64,000 bases of DNA from contig OX422187.1 in NCBI GenBank assembly GCA_949130485.1, positions 10,008,205-10,072,204 of the forward strand, in the 5' to 3' direction. Both the position numbers and the translations under genes were made by a program. Below the pieces are notes generated by a model. That model was given only the letters and a program-made list of their open reading frames with translations, made no database searches and had not been told where the DNA came from. Origin of the DNA: Agelas oroides (lineage: Eukaryota; Porifera; Demospongiae; Agelasida; Agelasidae). Below, in pieces: positions 1-13,804 of the stretch (position 1 is the stretch's first letter; each line of letters starts with the position of its first letter).

Positions 1-247
1 AGCGCTTAAATATAGGTTTGCTTAGTAACAGCGTGTATGATAACTAGCAACGGCGTGTATCTAGTGATAGCGTGTTTGCCATGGCAACAGCATGCTATCG
101 TAAACTGTGTAAGGCCTAAGGGATACAGCATGTGAAAGGCCTAAAGGGACTTCCAATACAAACAAAAAATAAAAAGGGAGGTATGCTCCAGGGAACGAAC
201 CCTGGAAGGACAACAAAACGGGAGCAATGGCAGTAGGTGTAGGGAGG
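1..247. other. 3' flank of the Penelope-like element
   Basis: No gene is visible here. Short degenerate direct repeats of an agcgtgtat-like unit occur near positions 30, 50 and 70. Because the neighbouring reverse transcriptase frame reads leftward, this segment is its 3' flank or 3' untranslated region. Element ends could not be placed. Confidence 0.4.
187..206 (-). other. Short perfect stem-loop downstream of the retroelement ORF
   Basis: Seven-base arms tccaggg and ccctgga enclose the six-base loop aacgaa. It lies about 40 bases past the stop codon of the minus-strand reverse transcriptase frame, so it would form in the 3' untranslated RNA. A role in template recognition is only a guess. 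Confidence 0.4.
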
Positions 248-2593
248 CTATGGGATGATATTTAGTCCGTAGGGTTCTATTGTTCTTAAGGCCTTGATCC
301 AAGCACTTTCTCTCTTCTTCAGACTTCTTTGATCTTCTGTGCTTTCAACTGGCTGGACTTGGATGTCAGAGGGGATGTGGTGGTTCTGTTGGACATGTCT
401 ATACAGGCGAGTTTGTACCCAGTTAGCTGGTCTTTTGGTGAACATTTCTCTCAAATGGTTTCTGAATCTATTGTGTAAGGGTTGTGTGGTCATTCCTGCA
501 TATTGGACTTTACATCTAGTGCATGTTATCACATAGATGACATTCCTTGTTTTACAGCTGATGGTGTTTATAATCTTGAGGTTGTGGTATGTACCTTTGG
601 AGGTGCTCTTAATATAAGGTTTGGTATCGAGGGCTCTGCATGTCAAGCAGTTATTACTGCATCTTTTGATTAGTGGGGGTGCATTCAGGGCAGGCAGGGG
701 TTCACAAAGGAGAGTGAGGTCTCGGTCAATTTTATATACGATCTTTGAGTCCTCTAGTCTTGCTCGGGTAAGCTGTTTTCTGATGCTCTTATGGGTTCTA
801 AAGGCTACCGTGGGTCTATTTGGGAAAAGTCTAGAAAGTAGCGGGGATTTCTCGATGAGGTGCCAGTGTTTAACAAGCAATCTTCTGAGGCGGTGTGTTG
901 GTAAATGCGGTGAATATGTAGTAGTGAAAGTTAGGCGTTCATTTCCAGCGTGTGGTTTGCTTGCTAGCGTTTTTAGTCTGTCAGGGAATTTAATCCCTCT
1001 AATGCTCTCGTCTATGGTCTCTCGCCTATATCCTCTGTTTTTCATATTTTCGACATGCTTCTCTCTGTGCGTTTGGAATGTAGCTTCGTTTGAGTTCGTT
1101 CGGAGGTATCTAAGTAGTTCTCCTTTGATGATACCCCGGCCTGTTCCAGGGGGGTGGGCAGATGAGGCATGTACATACTGTTGGGTATTGGTGGGCTTGA
1201 TATGGGTTTTGATATCCAGGATGCCTTCCTTGGTAAATCTCTCCCCTTTGTATAAGCATAGGTCTAAGAACGTGATTTCGTCTGTTGAAAACTCGGCAGT
1301 AAAATTAATGCGCGGGTGTAGGTTGTTGATGCTTTTGATGAACTGTTCCAGGCTTTCTTTCGTGTCAGTCCACACTAAAAATATATCATCTATGTATCTC
1401 TTCCAATGTATGGGGGAGGGGTTTGTTTCAGAAAGGATTCTGGATTCCAGTGCACCCATGAAAATGTTAGCATAGGCAGGTGCCATCTTTGTACCCATGG
1501 CTGTGCCTTGTTTCTGAATGTAAAAATTATCGTTAAATCTGAAAACATTTTTGTAAAGAATGAGTTCTAAAAGCTTTTTTAGCCAACTGGTTGGAGGACA
1601 CAGAGGGTCCTTGTTATCCCAGTTTTCAATGGCTTGAAGCGCAGCGTGAATGCCATCTTCCGTCGGGATGTTGGTGTACAATGAGGAAACATCCAGGGTA
1701 CAAAGAATGCAGTCCTTGGGTAATTTAGTGGATTCTATGTATTTAACAAATTCATTTGTGTCTTTTATGTAGGAGGGGAGTGATTTCGCTAGGGGCTGAA
1801 GCCAGTGGTCCAAGTAAGCTGAAATCTTTTCAGTTGGACCATCACAACCTGAGACTATGGGCCTAGCTGAGGGTGGGTTTTTATGTATCTTTTTTAGGAA
1901 GTACATTTCTTGTGTCCTCACCATTCGTGGAGGTAGGAGGTACTCAGCAGTGGGTTTATCTATGTGTCCTTCTTGGTACATGGATCTAACAGCTTGGGTT
2001 ACTTCTTCGGCTACTTGTTTAGTCTGGTCTTCCTGAAGCTCATTGTACGTATCTCTATCTGAAAGATGCTGTAAACCAGTTTCAATGTATTCCTGTCTGT
2101 CTTGTATTACAACAGTGGATCCTTTGTCTGCCTTTTTGATGATAATGTCTTTCCTTTTTCTAAGTTTTCTGAGGGCTATTCGTTGGCGTTGGCTTAGATT
2201 GTTTCTAGTCCTATGTGGTTTCAACTTGGTAGCTTCTATCTTGAGGGCATATATATAGTCTTCTAGGCAATTATTCGTTGATGGGGGGGGTATGTAATTG
2301 CTTTGGGGTTTAAATTTCCTTTTCTTTGGCCTGTTTTGCTGAAACTCATATTTAAGCCTAAGGGTACGGGCAAATTTGTTTATATCTTTCTGAATGGCAG
2401 ATGGGTGTGGTGTGGGTGGGGTTGGGACAAAACCTAAACCTTTGTTGAGTATCGAAGTCTCCTCTTTGGTGAGGGTACAGGAGGACAAATTTACACAGTG
2501 GTCATTGTTTTGTACTCTATTTGGTTTTTGTTTATGTTGATTGTTATGATTATACCTTCTAAATCTACGGCATTCTTTACTGTTACTTTTCAA
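248..2593 (-). CDS. Penelope-like retroelement polyprotein (RT + GIY-YIG endonuclease)
   Basis: An uninterrupted 781-codon frame for a self-mobilising reverse transcriptase. A conserved N-terminal block holds KKADKGSTVVI (residues 153-163). RT motifs follow: RPIVSGC (244-250), TLDVSSLYTNIP (299-310), GTAMGTKMAPAYANIFMG (363-380) and the catalytic YIDDIFLVW (400-408). Near the C terminus a cysteine cluster CSNNCLTC (645-652) precedes a GIY-YIG nuclease: IYVITC (686-691), YAGMT (698-702), an arginine in LHNRF and a glutamate in RESAW. This order matches Penelope-like elements of the Neptune/Poseidon type. The first codon used is TTG. The open frame reaches back to a TAA at 2684-2686 without any in-frame ATG, and the first methionine lies within the protein body. 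The true start may therefore be non-AUG or spliced, or the 5' end may be missing. Confidence 0.93.
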   Translation of the reverse strand: MKSNSKECRRFRRYNHNNQHKQKPNRVQNNDHCVNLSSCTLTKEETSILNKGLGFVPTPPTPHPSAIQKDINKFARTLRLKYEFQQNRPKKRKFKPQSNYIPPPSTNNCLEDYIYALKIEATKLKPHRTRNNLSQRQRIALRKLRKRKDIIIKKADKGSTVVIQDRQEYIETGLQHLSDRDTYNELQEDQTKQVAEEVTQAVRSMYQEGHIDKPTAEYLLPPRMVRTQEMYFLKKIHKNPPSARPIVSGCDGPTEKISAYLDHWLQPLAKSLPSYIKDTNEFVKYIESTKLPKDCILCTLDVSSLYTNIPTEDGIHAALQAIENWDNKDPLCPPTSWLKKLLELILYKNVFRFNDNFYIQKQGTAMGTKMAPAYANIFMGALESRILSETNPSPIHWKRYIDDIFLVWTDTKESLEQFIKSINNLHPRINFTAEFSTDEITFLDLCLYKGERFTKEGILDIKTHIKPTNTQQYVHASSAHPPGTGRGIIKGELLRYLRTNSNEATFQTHREKHVENMKNRGYRRETIDESIRGIKFPDRLKTLASKPHAGNERLTFTTTYSPHLPTHRLRRLLVKHWHLIEKSPLLSRLFPNRPTVAFRTHKSIRKQLTRARLEDSKIVYKIDRDLTLLCEPLPALNAPPLIKRCSNNCLTCRALDTKPYIKSTSKGTYHNLKIINTISCKTRNVIYVITCTRCKVQYAGMTTQPLHNRFRNHLREMFTKRPANWVQTRLYRHVQQNHHIPSDIQVQPVESTEDQRSLKKRESAWIKALRTIEPYGLNIIP

Positions 2594-2683
2594 AGGATAT
2601 TCAGCTTCGTCACTTGAGCGTAGCTCAGGGGGGCTGGCTTGGGGGCTAGTTGGTGTGCCTGTAGTGGGGAAGCTTGAGAGACA

Positions 2684-4184
2684 TTAATGGTGGGGGCTTG
2701 GTTAGTGGGAATGGAGGTAGAGGTGGAAGAATGAGTGCCATGAGGGGGGGTGGGGGCACAGATTTTTCATTGGCTAAGCAGCAGCTTCATTCAAATCCAC
2801 AATCGTTCAATGTACCTCAGTGTATCCAGAGTGTAGGCTCGAAAATATGTAGCCACCAAGTGACATGAAATGCAATGTTTACGTTTGGCCTGACATGCAC
2901 ACTCTTGTCTAGCTGCCAATCTGCGATCACTATATACTGAAAGAACTATTCTAGTGGCTGTTTTGGTCCAAAAATGGCCCCAGGAGCAATCTTAGAGCAT
3001 CTAATTTCAAAAAATTTCCAAGGGGGGCATATACCCCCTCCCCCCAACTGCTGGGTGCTTACACTCTTACACAGCCCCCCCCAATCTGAAGTATCTTCCC
3101 ATGCCACTGAGCATTGGCAGCTTGGCTTGGAGTTAGAAAGAATGGACTAGTGATGTTGAACAGTGTGGCAACCATTGGCAACATTCCAGTCATTGGATCT
3201 CATTAATGATTGGATCTCATTAATGGTGTCATGTTTTGTGGTACCAGTGGATTGGGTTGACTTGAAGAATAGTGACGTGTAATATTCATAGGTTCAGTAT
3301 GGGGAGTATCAGGTTGGGATGAAAAGTGCTTGGTGGAGGATAGCAAAAGCCTTTTGCTAACCCTGGTTTACTGAGTAAACCAAGATTACAGTCAGGACCA
3401 GGGTTACTCCTACACTGCAAAAACTACTTGGTTAAAGTAACCTCACCGAGTGGTTACTCAAGTTTCAGGGTTAATCGAACTGGTGAGTATATACTATGAA
3501 GAGTGTAGTCTGAGGGTTAGGGTTTGCTGTGCCTAATTTAAGTTGGGTTTTATTAATTAGTTTATCCTAAAACCCTCATTCTCACACAATGGATGTACCA
3601 CATGGTCACTGAACAATGGACTCTAACCACCAACTCAAATCAATGTATGCCAGCAATTGTTCACAGCCACTCTCAGAGTCAGGCTAAGCTCATGTTTGTC
3701 ACTACTCTTGAAATAGACAACTTAGACTGCAAAAATGAATGCACATTTCAGACTAGAAGTCTTCAGTGAAGACATACCCCACACTATATTTTATGGTATA
3801 ATTATGGAACAAAGTGACCCTGAGGTGTTGTTTAACAGATTTCAGTAAAGGGGTATCATGTTTGGTTTCACGTATTCTGCTTAGTGCATGGTTTGCATGG
3901 TGTCTGGTGTTCGTTTCAGGGTAGTTATATCTGCTGGTGGCGGTTTGTATGTCATCTGTGCCAAGTGCCATCTGTGGCTGTTACTTTGCTGTGTACGTAT
4001 TGTTTTGTTTGTCTATTTAAGTCTCATCTTTGGTTTTGGTGAGAACTTTGCATTTCTCTTTTTCTAGATGAAAGAGGTACCAATCACTATTTGCTGGAGC
4101 TCACTAAGTGGTATGTGTTGTTGCGCAGTTGTTTTGGTTAATTTTGTGTAGATCTCTTGCAGTCCATGAACATTTGGTTGCAAT
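2684..4184. other. Repeat-rich non-coding stretch
   Basis: I see no convincing gene. A G-rich patch lies at about 2684-2760, next to the 5' end of the retroelement frame. The segment around 3600-3750 is similar to 34590-34755 (shared tcaggctaagctcatg-like core), so it belongs to a dispersed repeat. A block near 3360-3540 (agggttactcctac, gggttagggtttgc) has a relative near 33900-33960. Confidence 0.5.
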
Positions 4185-4484
4185 TTATTCCTGTACATAG
4201 TCTTCTTTCCTGTAATCCTCTGTTAAGGCTTGAGGATCATCTTCAGGACTTTTGGTGTCAGAAGTGAGTTGTGTCAATGCTGCTGAACCAACTCTAGGGT
4301 GGTGAAATTTGCTTAACACTAAGCTTACTTCATTGGTTGCAGTTGTGTGGATGATAGCTTCTACCGTGTTCACTAGTCCATCACTGACATCAACATTTGC
4401 AGTAAGAATTACTTTAGCATCAACTGCTAGATGAAGCTCACCAACAAGGCCTCCAATGTGTGCTTTACTAGTAGGCATGGACAC
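4185..4484 (-). pseudogene. Remnant of a PIF1/Helitron-type helicase C-terminal region
   Basis: A 99-codon fragment contains AKVILTANVDVSDGLVN followed by EAII, which resembles the late helicase region (LT.N..V.DGLVNG..G.V) of PIF1 helicases carried by Helitrons. No Walker motifs or Rep/HUH domain are nearby, and the frame ends abruptly. It is read as a decayed transposon relic. A dispersed repeat just beyond it (3600-3750) recurs near 34.6 kb, close to an Arg-rich helicase-type N-terminal fragment, which supports a transposon origin. Confidence 0.55.
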
Positions 4485-4644
4485 GTGTCAAGTCTGCGGT
4501 TGCCCGGACTCCACCATATCTGAATTTTTGGTGGACACATATTGAGTCCGCGTATTCCCGGACCCTGCTGTATCCAAGGTATTGACCATACTAAATTGTG
4601 GACAATCTCGACGTTAAATAGGAAACAGCTGGAAAAGCAGAGGG

Positions 4645-4735
4645 TAAAAGTTGGGAGCTTGGGTCAGTATACAGTATAGGGAATGATTGGCATTCAATCA
4701 GTTAGGTTATTCACTGCATTCCAAAGCCCTTGTAA
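4645..4735. repeat. Dispersed repeat shared with 6640-6930
   Basis: The string agttgggagcttgggtcagt occurs here and at about 6900, and cactgcattccaaagccct occurs here and at about 6643. The two parts lie in a different order at the two sites, so these are rearranged copies of a local repeat. Confidence 0.6.
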
Positions 4736-4950
4736 GGACTGCCAAAGGCAAATACATCCCTCACCACTTGGTTTACAATTTCTGGCAGAACACTGGTCAA
4801 GAACATCTGTTAAGTTAGAGGCAATATGGTATGGATGCATGGGTGACTTGTAAATTCCTGTACTGCTGCATCCTCTAGGTGATATGGTAGCATAGCTTCC
4901 ATCTGTTGTTGGCATAGTACATCATACGATTTACCAAAGTCAGTGAAAGA

Positions 4951-5042
4951 ATGTAGTCTCGTTCCCTGGCCTCACCCATTTCTTGTTCTTTGGTTTGTGT
5001 TCAGTATTATCAAGCTAAAATGGGGGAGGCCTGGGAACAAGG
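4951..5042. mobile_element. Small foldback element with cctgggaacgaggc-type ends
   Basis: The left end agtctcgttccctggcctc is roughly the reverse complement of the right end gaggcctgggaacaaggct. It is one of several copies of this hairpin family in the window (35.7, 57.0, 57.9, 59.2 and 59.6 kb). No coding capacity, and no clear target duplication at this copy. Confidence 0.6.
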
Positions 5043-5112
5043 CTGGGGGAATGGTCTCACATCAAAAACAAAACTTTTTGTCTTAATATACGGTTTATGC
5101 ATCTCCATGTAG

Positions 5113-5924
5113 GGGCTGGACAGATTTTAACTGAAGTTACAGCTCCACAGCATTCATCGGGTGCTCAACTGGGTAAGGATGTAGAGTGAAATCACATCCC
5201 GAGAGGGCCTGCTACAAATTGATCTCATTCCCACACTTCTGTTGTCAGAGTCAGAGTCCTATAGGAATCACACTAGCTGTAAATAATAATAAATGTCTTA
5301 CATCAGGTACAGAAATGTCCCAAAAGATTATACATGTTAAACTGAAGTCTGTAAACACCTTTAGTTAGCTAACTTAAACTGTTCTGAAGTGATCACTTAG
5401 CCCTGATTTATGCATAATTCCTTCACATGGTATTCTTTGCAGTTGCCTCTCCACCTGAGAATATTGAAGGCAAGCAAACAACGTTCATTTCCTCCAAAGA
5501 TGGAGCAGTCACTTTCGGCCCCAATGTGACATTTGGAAGTAAATCAGTCATCACTACTGGTGGTACAACGATCATTGGGGGCACTGTTTGTGGGCCTGAG
5601 ACAGTAAAGCCTGTAATGGATGCAGGGGCGGGGCCTGCTTCAGTCAGGCCAAAGCAAGTCGAGCATGAAAGCCAACAGAATGTGGTGTTTGCTGAATCGG
5701 CAAATGTGCCATGCAAACGTGCTGGTTCCACTGTATTGTACGTAGGCACAGGCATGAGTACCATCACAGTGTTCGATAAAGATGGAACCTTCCAGGAAAA
5801 GATTGGCTCTAAGGGGTCAGAACCAGGGCAGTTTAAGAGATGTCCTGCACCACTATGCATTGATGACAAGGGAAAGTTGTATGTAGGGAAACAGAATGGA
5901 GACAAAGTTCAAATCGGGCAGTGA
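5113..5924 (+). pseudogene. Internally deleted NHL-repeat gene copy
   Basis: Two exons are recognisable by comparison with the gene at 14436-16288. A 60-nt phase 1-1 exon at 5113-5172 encodes GAGQILTEV...PQHSSG. A terminal exon runs from 5443 (after ttctttgcag) to the TGA at 5922-5924. The terminal exon keeps the N-terminal PPENIE..TTFISS segment through CKRAGS, then jumps directly to LYVGTGMSTITVFDKDG, the last part of the propeller. About 185 residues, four or so NHL blades, are missing, yet the junction is in frame. It cannot form a closed propeller, so it is probably a pseudogene, though it could encode a short protein. Confidence 0.75.
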
Positions 5925-7009
5925 TTGTACTTCAGCTTGCATATACATTGTATTTTCTGACAGTTTACATTTTTGTATTATGAATTGAAATGTTTTTATG
6001 TTAAGAATATTTTGCATGGCAGTTAGATGAGACAAGTTGGTTATAGATCGTTAAAGATCGTTATTTTGAAAAATATTTGAAAGATATGAATTTGAATTTT
6101 ATATAATGATATAGGCATGTTTATGTGCTGTTTTGAATTTATACATTCAAATTTGGCAAATTTTTCTCTTCATTCTGTGCAAGCCAATAGAATATGCTGA
6201 AAACAGTTTTTGTATTGGCTGTTGGTGACACTAAAATCAATGCTTTAATAGGACATTCCCTACTCTGTCTGCTCTGTGCAGTTGTCAGATCATGTGAACA
6301 ATATTTGTTAACACCTAAGTAGGAGTAGTCACTGTTGACCCCATGTGATCAGTTATCTTTCTGTCAGAGTTAGTGTAACAAAGTTGTGTAACAAAGTAGA
6401 TCTGTAAAAAAGTTTCCAAATATCCAGAAGTAACTGAGCATAAGCAAATCATGTGTACCAGGCTCTCTTTTCCCTACCCGGCATGGGAGCCATGAAATAA
6501 GGCACAGCCTGGTCAGTTCTCAGGCCACTGTGTACATGCATGTACATGTAGCTACTGTCAGTGCTGCTTGAGGCTGAGAATGAGATTGGGCACAGCTCAA
6601 TTGGCATACCTTGTTCAATCAGATAATCAGTTAAGATTATTCACTGCATTCCAAAGCCCTAGTAACCTCCCTTTACTAGATCTGACAGGATAAGGAACGC
6701 CCTGATCACTCGTACCAAGCTACAGTTGGTGAAACTATTGCAACAGCTTGGTAAGAAATCTAAATAACATCTATAGGCCTGCTTTTTCAACAGGGAGATG
6801 TGAAATTTGTCAGTAAAGAAGTTAGTCTAGTACTATAAGTTATGATTCCCATCTACTTTTGTTGCCAAAGCCTAGGTACGGTTGATTTGTCAAGCATAAA
6901 GTTGGGAGCTTGGGTCAGTATATGGTATAGGCAGGATGGCTTTGTGAAATGTTTGTTAAACAAAGAAATGTGACGGCTAATATCTCAACTGTTTGATTCT
7001 GCTATTTAG
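5925..7009. other. Intergenic region upstream of the RING-TRAF gene
   Basis: No coding exon was recognised. The stretch contains A/T-rich sequence, the dispersed repeat shared with 4.65-4.74 kb, and a cctcactctc/aggctgagaatgag-like end related to the hairpin family near 6560. A 5' untranslated exon of the downstream gene may lie here, because that gene's coding exon starts at a plausible acceptor. Confidence 0.4.
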
Positions 7010-7037
7010 CTTCACAAAATGCAAAGAACTGTCCCCG

Positions 7038-8735
7038 ATGGAGCATAGTGTCAGAAGGGTCGCAGTGACTCATGAAACTGTTCCTGATGAGATGACTGGA
7101 AGGGTCGCAGTGACTCATGAATCTGTCCCCAATGAGATGGAGTGTAGTGCAGGAAGTGTCACAATGACTCATGAAACTGCCTCCAACCAGATGGAAGATA
7201 GTGGCCAAAGGGTCGCAATGACTGTCCCTTACCAGGCTGACTATGGGGGCTATGACTTTACCTTCACCAAACCAGTACCCAATAGCCTGCAGTGCACTAT
7301 CTGCACCAAAGTTCTTTGTGACCCTCACCTCACTGAATGCTGTGGACAGAATCTCTGTGAGTCTTGCCTCAAGCACTGGTTCAAGAAGCAGAACACAACA
7401 TGTCCGCACTGTCGCCATGACAACTTCCTTCACATACTCAATAAACCACTGAAATGTGAAATCGATGAGCTTGAAATTCGATGCACCAAACAAGGAGTGG
7501 GTTGTCAGTGGTTGGGAGAGCTCAGCAGTTTACAAGCCCACCTCAATTCTGACGAAGGCTGTGGGTATGTAGAGGTACAGTGCAAGAACAAGTGTGGGGC
7601 AAAGATGAAACGCAAAGAGCTAGAAGCTCACTTGGTAGAGCAATGTCCCCTACGCAAGATCCAATGCCAGTATTGCCAGTATGAAAACACATACCAGACA
7701 ATCACAACCCAGCACTACATTGAATGTCCCAAGTACCCACTGGCTTGTCCCAACAACTGTGGTACAACTGGCATACAAAGAGCTGCCGTGGACAACCACC
7801 GCAGCATATGTGAACTAGAGCCAGTGGAATGTCCGTTTCAAGAAGCAGGGTGCACTGTCAGAGTTGTGAGTAGGGAATTTGATGCACACATGTCAGGATA
7901 TCAACAAAATCATGTCTTAATACTACTGGGAGCATTTCAGAAGACAAAGAAAGAGCTGAATGAGAGTCAAAGAAAGCTGAGTGAGTATGAAAATAAGCTG
8001 GGTAATTGTCAAAGGAAGCTCGGTGAGTGTGAAAAGACGCTGGGTAAGTGTCAAAAAGAGCTGGGGGAGTGCCAAAAAGATCGTGAGAAGTTAAATAACA
8101 CTACCTTAAAGCTGCTACAAACGAGAGAGGAACTGGGGGCAACAAAGAGTAAACCTACAAATCTGCAGCTGAAAGTTGATGGTGATGAAGTGACTTTTTG
8201 TATGACTGACTTCTCCCTGTACAAACAAACTGGCAAGGTGTGGTACAGTCCACCATTTTTTTGTGAGGATGGCTACAAGTTATGTCTTGCAGTCTATGCT
8301 AATGGGAGGGGTGTTGGTGCAGGAACACATGTGTCAGTTGAACTTCTGCAGATGAGAGGAGAACATGATGATGAATTGAGATTGAAGAAAAAAATGGCAG
8401 TAGATCTAAAAGCACCCAATGCACAGAAACATGTAAAGTTTGATATATCCATACAAATGATGGCACAATGTAAGGAAGCACAAGCTCCAGAGATAGATTT
8501 TTCACTTCAGGATTGTTTGTGTTCCTTGTACTTTTTTAACCGTCTGCTTCAAAATGAAGATCTCCAGGTCCAGTACAAGTGTACCATCAGTAAATATCAA
8601 TTCATTGACCATAAAAGTGCAGAGCAGCTGATGGTATTAAATGACACCATTCTACTGAGAGTGAAGCTAACAAACTTCCAAGAGTGTTTACATTGCTGGT
8701 TTACAAAAACGAAAGCTCAATGTACACTAGCTTAA
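7038..8735 (+). CDS. RING finger-TRAF zinc finger-coiled coil-MATH protein (TRAF-like)
   Basis: This is a 565-aa TRAF-type signalling adaptor and likely E3 ubiquitin ligase, expected to act in the cytoplasm below immune or TNF/TIR-type receptors. Residues 1-65 hold four degenerate repeats of V(A/T)(V/M)THE(T/S)VP.EM. The RING is at 86-126 (CTIC...CESC...CPHC). The position usually held by histidine reads CCGQNLC, so one zinc ligand looks altered. TRAF-type zinc fingers span about 150-285. A coiled coil (300-366) contains near-perfect heptads KLG.C(Q/E). A MATH/TRAF-C-like domain (about 375-545) includes WYSPPFF, GYKLCLAVYANG and GTHVSVE. The coding part is a single exon with an acceptor (tgctatttag) before position 7010. 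I chose the ATG at 7038. A 5' untranslated exon is likely. It sits between NHL genes and 1.8 kb upstream of a TIR gene in the same orientation. Confidence 0.9.
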   Translation: MEHSVRRVAVTHETVPDEMTGRVAVTHESVPNEMECSAGSVTMTHETASNQMEDSGQRVAMTVPYQADYGGYDFTFTKPVPNSLQCTICTKVLCDPHLTECCGQNLCESCLKHWFKKQNTTCPHCRHDNFLHILNKPLKCEIDELEIRCTKQGVGCQWLGELSSLQAHLNSDEGCGYVEVQCKNKCGAKMKRKELEAHLVEQCPLRKIQCQYCQYENTYQTITTQHYIECPKYPLACPNNCGTTGIQRAAVDNHRSICELEPVECPFQEAGCTVRVVSREFDAHMSGYQQNHVLILLGAFQKTKKELNESQRKLSEYENKLGNCQRKLGECEKTLGKCQKELGECQKDREKLNNTTLKLLQTREELGATKSKPTNLQLKVDGDEVTFCMTDFSLYKQTGKVWYSPPFFCEDGYKLCLAVYANGRGVGAGTHVSVELLQMRGEHDDELRLKKKMAVDLKAPNAQKHVKFDISIQMMAQCKEAQAPEIDFSLQDCLCSLYFFNRLLQNEDLQVQYKCTISKYQFIDHKSAEQLMVLNDTILLRVKLTNFQECLHCWFTKTKAQCTLA

Positions 8736-8759
8736 TAGTAAGTGCTTTGTGTAAAATTA

Positions 8760-9140
8760 GAATTATAAAACCAACTTAGGTGGCATATTGGCACATGTCT
8801 TAGCTGGTTCAACACTTATTGTGTATTTGATAAGATGCTTATACATTTCTGTGATTATTTCCTGTGTCCGTTTTGTGGTTAATTATGTAGACTTAATTGT
8901 AGAACACATAGTCCAGTGTATGGCTTGTACTATGGCTATGCGAGTATGCTAAACTGACAGCTTATGTCATGACATATTTTGGCGACGAGGACGGGATTCA
9001 CTGATGGCAGCGCTGTTTGGGAAATAGACCAGTTTGATCCCAAGCAAGCAGAATGGCCTCATGCAGTTTGTGGTGGAGCAGCTGGGTATAGACACAGATG
9101 CCTCAGTGTCAATTATGGCTGAAGCCACAGTGGCCTAGGA
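8760..9140 (+). mobile_element. Decayed Gypsy/Mag-type LTR retrotransposon 5' end
   Basis: The string ttttggcgacgaggacggga at about 8978-8997 looks like the primer-binding region that follows the LTR of Gypsy-type elements. Just after it, a broken frame reads FDPKQAEWPHAV, resembling the first residues of Mag/Gypsy Gag proteins, with an in-frame stop and frameshifts. The preceding A/T-rich 200 bases would be the LTR, whose left boundary is not defined. No pol sequence follows. Confidence 0.5.
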
Positions 9141-10570
9141 AGGGGACGTTGTACGTCCTACATACATGTATGTAAGAGGCAATGAGTGCCTGTAGGGTGT
9201 ACTGTAATACAAACCTGGTACTATTCCAAACCCTAACAAATAAAATATCACCCAGACAATTATTCTGTTTTATGAAGTACAAGAAGTGAATTTTAGGTCT
9301 GCATTTCAGATAGTTTCTCCAGAGACACTCTTGTGCATGGTCGATGGTAGCTGCAGCTTGGACTTGGGGATACTATCCTGCTGGAGTAAAAGGAGTATAT
9401 AGGACCTCCAGGAATGTTGTTTGTGTTGTCGGTGGAATGAGTGTGGAATATGGCATGGTACATGCTTAACCAGGTCACCTTGGACAAAGGACCAAATATC
9501 TTGTATCCCAATGATGAGTGCATGCCTATATATGGCAATGGCAATTGCTGGGCAGCAGGAAATACTGGTGAAATTGACTAAATTCTTGGAATATGTACGG
9601 ACAGTAAATGCTGGAAAAGTGGACAGTTATTGGCAACTGAATGGAACCAAACTGGTTGGTCTTTTATTGGTGAAATGGGATCGATTGACATGTAACAGTG
9701 ACGGAGGTTGGTTTATAGGTAGCAAGTAGAAATTACTACTTCCTTGGAACACAAATGGAACCATATACATTTGTGCAGCTGTTGTAGATTGATCAGGTTG
9801 GAATGTTCATCTGCTAAATCCATCATCACAAAGTAATGAAATATGGCCTGCATGGGCTCTCAAGAAAGACGGCAGCATGCACTCTTGGTGCAAGACCAGC
9901 ACAAAGACCAGACAACAGTGGTCCACTTTGTGGTGACAGCACACCATACTGTGCTCTCTTTCTACCAAACTGTCAGGCCAATACGTGGGGTGGTGCTAAA
10001 GCTGGAGGATCTAACCAAGGATGAAAAGTAATTTGCTTTAGGGCTGCCTGGGGAGGAATAAAGTAAAGGACATGGCATGGAATTACTTGCATGCACTTTT
10101 TCTATCATCCTGCTCATCCCTGGACTCCCACTACCTTAAATGCTACTACGCAAATACACATCACCTAATCTCAAGAGATCAAGATTATGATAATTTTAAT
10201 TCATTGTATTTGAGCATATTTTCAACTGCATGAACAATCAGTGCATGCATGAGGGTACAGCTACACGGTCTCCGTCAGACCTACAATGTTCCTATGCAGA
10301 GTCGCCTGCTGCACATTCAGCAAAGTTGAGTGGCGTTTCCTGTAGTCCCTCTCGGCGCCTTGCCCCTACGAGGCCAGGATGACCTTGACGTATAACTAGT
10401 AGGCTGGGACTCTTAATTGCTCACTCGTGTACTCATTCTTGGTCCTGGTAATCATTTGATAGTGAACTCTTGAGTGTATCCACAGACTCTCCCAGCTATA
10501 TGGCTTCAAAATTTCCGGTTTGCGCGCGCGCGCGTATTAAAGTCCAAGGGGTGGCTTAGATTGCTGTAGG
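9141..10570. other. Intergenic stretch with no assigned gene
   Basis: Short open frames occur at 9421-9729 and 9843-10031, but neither shows a recognised domain, splice context or paralogue in the window. An alternating (GC)n tract lies at about 10520-10534, shortly before the TIR gene start, possibly in its promoter. No TATA box was identified. Confidence 0.4.

Positions 10571-13804
<3,234 letters not shown>

Noticed and set aside
621-1475. Long plus-strand open frame (about 284 codons)
   Set aside because: It lies wholly opposite the Penelope-like reverse transcriptase, whose motifs are unmistakable, and shows no domain of its own.
5423-5905. Minus-strand frames opposite the NHL exons
   Set aside because: The same antisense frame recurs opposite the paralogue at 15178-15603, as expected from mirrored codon bias, and the sense strand has NHL blades.
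9843-10031. Short plus-strand frame ending TKDEK
   Set aside because: 62 codons, no domain, no paralogue in the window and no clear acceptor; insufficient support.
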